Positions 6,183 through 8,300 of a stretch of 8,300 nucleotides of DNA are shown here, piece by piece. The position numbers and the translations under genes were made by a program. The notes under the pieces were generated by a model, which was given only the letters and a program-made list of their open reading frames with translations, searched no databases and was not told the origin of the DNA. This stretch comes from Phycisphaeraceae bacterium (GTDB taxonomy: Bacteria > Planctomycetota > Phycisphaerae > Phycisphaerales > Phycisphaeraceae): contig PUNN01000012.1 of assembly GCA_003552605.1 (NCBI GenBank), positions 1 to 8,300 of the forward strand, written 5' to 3'. Each line of letters opens with the position of its first letter. Position 1 is the stretch's first letter.

Positions 6183-7271
6183 ATGCCCATCCGTTGCTTG
6201 ATCTCGGTGATGCTGGCGGCCTGCCTGCTCCTGACAGTATCTGTCGAGGCCCTGGCCCAGCCCCAGATCACCGATGCCCTCCGCCGCGCCGACCGCATCG
6301 CCCCCGGCTCGCCCGAGGAGCGGCAGGTCCGCCAGTTCTGCGAGCACTGGGTAAACCAGATGCTGGCCTACGACGATGAGGGTGAGGATGACGGCCTGGT
6401 CGCCGTCGCCACCGCCCGGTCGCGGCTGGTGTCGGTGTTCGAGGCCACCCTCTCCACGGCCTTCCGACGGGTCTATGAACGAATCCTGGGCGGGCTGCTG
6501 GTTTCTGCCCTCGATCACGAGCACATGGTGGTGCGGCTCAACAGCATGGTCGTGGCCTCTCATTTCCGCACCGATGCGGTCGTGCCGCTGCTGGAGACCG
6601 CCGCAGAGGATGCCAACCCCGCCGTCCGCTACTGGTCGGCCCGCACGGCCAACCTGATGGTCGAAGCTGCCCGTGATGAGGTGCGCGTCGACCCCGCCAT
6701 CCTGGCCGAGGACCTCCAGCACGAGCTGCTGCGCATCCTCGGGCCGATGGTGGCCGCGGAAACCTCCCCGTGGATCTTCCGGCAGGTGACCGCCGCGCTG
6801 GCGCCGCTGTCGATCCACGAGGCCGACACGGTACTGCTCGAGGGCCTCATCGAGCGGCTGCGGCTGTACCAGCGCCGGCCGGACACACCCATCACTGGCG
6901 TCTACACCGCCCTGGACCGCGTCTCTCTGAAGCGCTTTCCCCGATTCGACCAGGTCGATGAGACCACGCGGCGGCTGATCGTGCGCACGGCGTTTCTGTA
7001 CATGCGGGCCTACACCACGCTCAGCCGTGCTGACAACGGTATCGACGCCGAGGATGAAGCCTGGCGCCGCCTGGCCACCCGCGCCAACAACGTGCTGTTT
7101 CCCTGGTGTGAGGCCATGAACGCCCCCCGCGACCGAATGCCGCCGATCATCCGACGTACCGCCGCCCGCCCCGCCGTTCTCTGGCAGGCGCGCTTCGACT
7201 GGGAAGACGACATCCTGATCCCCCACCTCAACTTCACTTCGCAAGACCTCGCCCTGCCCGACGTCCGCTGA
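6183..7271 (+). CDS. Exported HEAT-repeat-containing protein of unknown function
   Basis: The product has 362 residues from ATG 6183, with a GGAG (6169-6172) ten bases upstream. The frame stays open back to 5955, but this ATG is the one that begins a clear signal peptide: ISVMLAACLLLTVSVEALAQ, likely cleaved after ALA (residue 25). The mature protein is almost entirely helical. At 110-170 it contains HEAT-like helix pairs: VVRLNSMVVASHF then AVVPLLETAAEDANPAVRYWSARTANLM, with the DxNPAVRxxSA turn typical of HEAT repeats. Later segments (LAEDLQHELLRILGPMVAA, SPWIFRQVTAALAPL) look like further degenerate repeats. The last 100 residues contain three Trp and end at LNFTSQDLALPDVR. There is no catalytic motif. 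HEAT scaffolds bind proteins, so a periplasmic or envelope scaffold is the most that can be inferred. Codon use fits its neighbours. Confidence 0.85.
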   Translation: MPIRCLISVMLAACLLLTVSVEALAQPQITDALRRADRIAPGSPEERQVRQFCEHWVNQMLAYDDEGEDDGLVAVATARSRLVSVFEATLSTAFRRVYERILGGLLVSALDHEHMVVRLNSMVVASHFRTDAVVPLLETAAEDANPAVRYWSARTANLMVEAARDEVRVDPAILAEDLQHELLRILGPMVAAETSPWIFRQVTAALAPLSIHEADTVLLEGLIERLRLYQRRPDTPITGVYTALDRVSLKRFPRFDQVDETTRRLIVRTAFLYMRAYTTLSRADNGIDAEDEAWRRLATRANNVLFPWCEAMNAPRDRMPPIIRRTAARPAVLWQARFDWEDDILIPHLNFTSQDLALPDVR

Positions 7272-7285
7272 TGCCCCTGCCCCCT

Positions 7286-7291
7286 TATCAT
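7286..7291 (+). promoter_or_regulatory. Possible -10 element upstream of the glycosyltransferase gene
   Basis: TATCAT (7286-7291), the same hexamer used before the PHP gene, lies 15 bases after the stop of the HEAT gene. No good -35 sits 16-18 bases before it; the corresponding bases are GC-rich. Initiation near 7298 would leave a leader of about 100 bases containing the small palindrome ATGAGACTCAT (7309-7319). Read-through from the HEAT gene is an equally good explanation, since no terminator is visible between them. Confidence 0.2.
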
Positions 7292-7396
7292 GGGCCCTCG
7301 GTGCGTCGATGAGACTCATGGCCGACAGGAGCGCTGTTGCGCAAATATCGGACCTGCCCGCACCGCCTGCAGCGCTCACCGGATCGAGGACTGGTC

Positions 7397-8300
7397 ATGG
7401 CCGACGTCTCCGTCATCATCCCCTCGCACAACGTCCGCGATTACATCGGACCGTGCCTGGAGTCCATCCTCGCCCAGACCGAACCCGTCCGGCAGGTGGT
7501 GGTCGTGGATGACTCCAGCGATGACAGCCCCGATATCATCCAGCGCTACGCCGCAGACAGCGGCGGGGTGGTCGAACTGGTCCGTGTCGAGCCCTGCAAC
7601 GTGTCTGAGGCCCGCAACATCGGCCTGGAGCGCGCCCGAGGCAGCCTCATCGCCTACCTGGATGCCGATGATCTGTGGATGCCCGAAAAAATCGCCCGCC
7701 AGGTGGCCGTGCTCGAGGCCCATCCCGACGCCGCGGCCAGCCACACCGGCCTGTTCTTCTTCCGCAGCGATCTGGACGATGAGGGCCGCCGCACCTGGGA
7801 CCGCATCGCCGATGACCCCACCATCGCCGACATCATCCTCAAGCAGGCCGTGCCCGCCTCGACCGTTCTGGTCCGCCGCGAGGCACTCGATGGCATCCGC
7901 TTCAATGAGACCACCGGCCACGGCGAGGACACCATCTGGGCCGCCGAGGTGCGGATGAAGGGGCGATGGCGCCTGGCTGAGGGTCCGCTTACCGCCCGAC
8001 GGCTGCACCAGACACAGGTCACCCGCTCCGCCTGGCACGGGCTGTACCACAGTGAGACCCGCGCTGGCTGGGTGCGGTCGCGGGCCGAGCAACTGAATCC
8101 CGACGTCGCCGCCGAGATCGAAGATCGCATCGGCCGGCAGGTCATCGAGCTGCTCGAGAAGCACTACTGGTCCCGCCAACTCGATGAGTTGCCCGCCATG
8201 TGCGACCGCGCCCGCCGCAGCTTCCCCAAGCACTTCGAGCAGAGCATTCTCGCCCACCGACGCATCTGGCCCCGCTGGGTCTACCGGATCGTCGACCGCC
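7397..8300 (+). CDS. Family 2 glycosyltransferase (GT-A fold), 3' end outside window
   Basis: The frame from ATG 7397 has no stop and runs off the right edge, so 301 residues are seen. GAGGA (7386-7390) stands six bases before the ATG. An in-frame TTG at 7337 preceded by AGGAG is less likely because GT2 proteins normally start just before the first strand. The sequence shows the GT2 landmarks: VSVIIPSHN (4-12), VVVVDDSSDD (34-43) with nucleotide-binding D38/D39, EARNIGLERARG, the metal-binding D-x-D within YLDADDLW (D89, D91), and GEDTIW (176-181), whose E-D pair holds the likely catalytic base. It transfers a sugar from a nucleotide-sugar donor, probably at the cytoplasmic face, in lipopolysaccharide, exopolysaccharide or glycoprotein synthesis. 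Donor and acceptor cannot be told. The part after about residue 200 is helical and not recognised; no membrane span is seen in the visible part. Confidence 0.92.
   Translation, partial: MADVSVIIPSHNVRDYIGPCLESILAQTEPVRQVVVVDDSSDDSPDIIQRYAADSGGVVELVRVEPCNVSEARNIGLERARGSLIAYLDADDLWMPEKIARQVAVLEAHPDAAASHTGLFFFRSDLDDEGRRTWDRIADDPTIADIILKQAVPASTVLVRREALDGIRFNETTGHGEDTIWAAEVRMKGRWRLAEGPLTARRLHQTQVTRSAWHGLYHSETRAGWVRSRAEQLNPDVAAEIEDRIGRQVIELLEKHYWSRQLDELPAMCDRARRSFPKHFEQSILAHRRIWPRWVYRIVDR

Noticed and set aside
6141..7379. 412-codon minus-strand open frame opposite the HEAT gene
   Set aside because: Long antisense frames are expected opposite GC-rich genes. The translation is Gly/His/Asp-rich without domains, whereas the + strand product has a signal peptide and HEAT pattern.
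7290..7958. 222-codon + strand frame overlapping the glycosyltransferase
   Set aside because: It is a Pro/Ser/Arg/Thr-rich out-of-frame shadow; all GT2 motifs are in the frame starting at 7397.
7376..8257. Minus-strand open frame opposite the glycosyltransferase
   Set aside because: It is an antisense shadow of a gene whose motifs on the + strand are unambiguous.

Overview
This 8.3-kb window is GC-rich and codes on the + strand only. It carries five protein genes, the first cut by the left edge and the last by the right edge. The gene content suggests a free-living Gram-negative bacterium of the Planctomycetes/Verrucomicrobia type, possibly Phycisphaerae-like: FG-GAP/VCBS repeat proteins, a very large exported protein combining a LamG-like sandwich with BspA-type leucine-rich repeats, an exported PHP-domain hydrolase carrying divergent InlB-type repeats, and a HEAT-repeat protein with a signal peptide. 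The taxonomic guess rests on domain style and base composition, not on a marker gene.

Layout: (1) 2-1180, the C-terminal part of an FG-GAP/VCBS repeat protein resembling the CRTAC1/ASPIC-UnbV group. (2) 1297-3675, a 792-residue exported protein: signal peptide, LamG-like beta sandwich, alpha-helical middle domain, then about ten BspA-type (LRR_5) leucine-rich repeats with a typical end cap. (3) An intergenic region with a terminator-like hairpin (3734-3760) followed at once by a good sigma-70-type promoter (3768-3796). It leads into 3848-5716, an exported CehA/McbA-like PHP metallohydrolase with two InlB-like repeats and a C-terminal carbohydrate-binding-like module. (4) A 466-bp non-coding stretch (5717-6182) containing a canonical G-quadruplex motif and a TTGACA promoter whose -10/+1 region lies under a 13-bp perfect palindrome. 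It leads into 6183-7271, an exported HEAT-repeat protein of unknown role. (5) 7397 to the right edge, a family-2 glycosyltransferase.

The first two genes could be co-transcribed, since no promoter is visible between them. The PHP gene and the HEAT gene each seem to have their own promoter, and the glycosyltransferase may have one as well. Genes 1-4 look like envelope or exported proteins and gene 5 acts on surface glycans, so a cell-surface theme is plausible. Nothing in the sequence ties the genes into one pathway. I found no RNA gene, mobile element, CRISPR array or defence cassette, and no convincing new multi-gene system. The most interesting items are the domain fusions in genes 2 and 3 and the regulatory structure upstream of gene 4.
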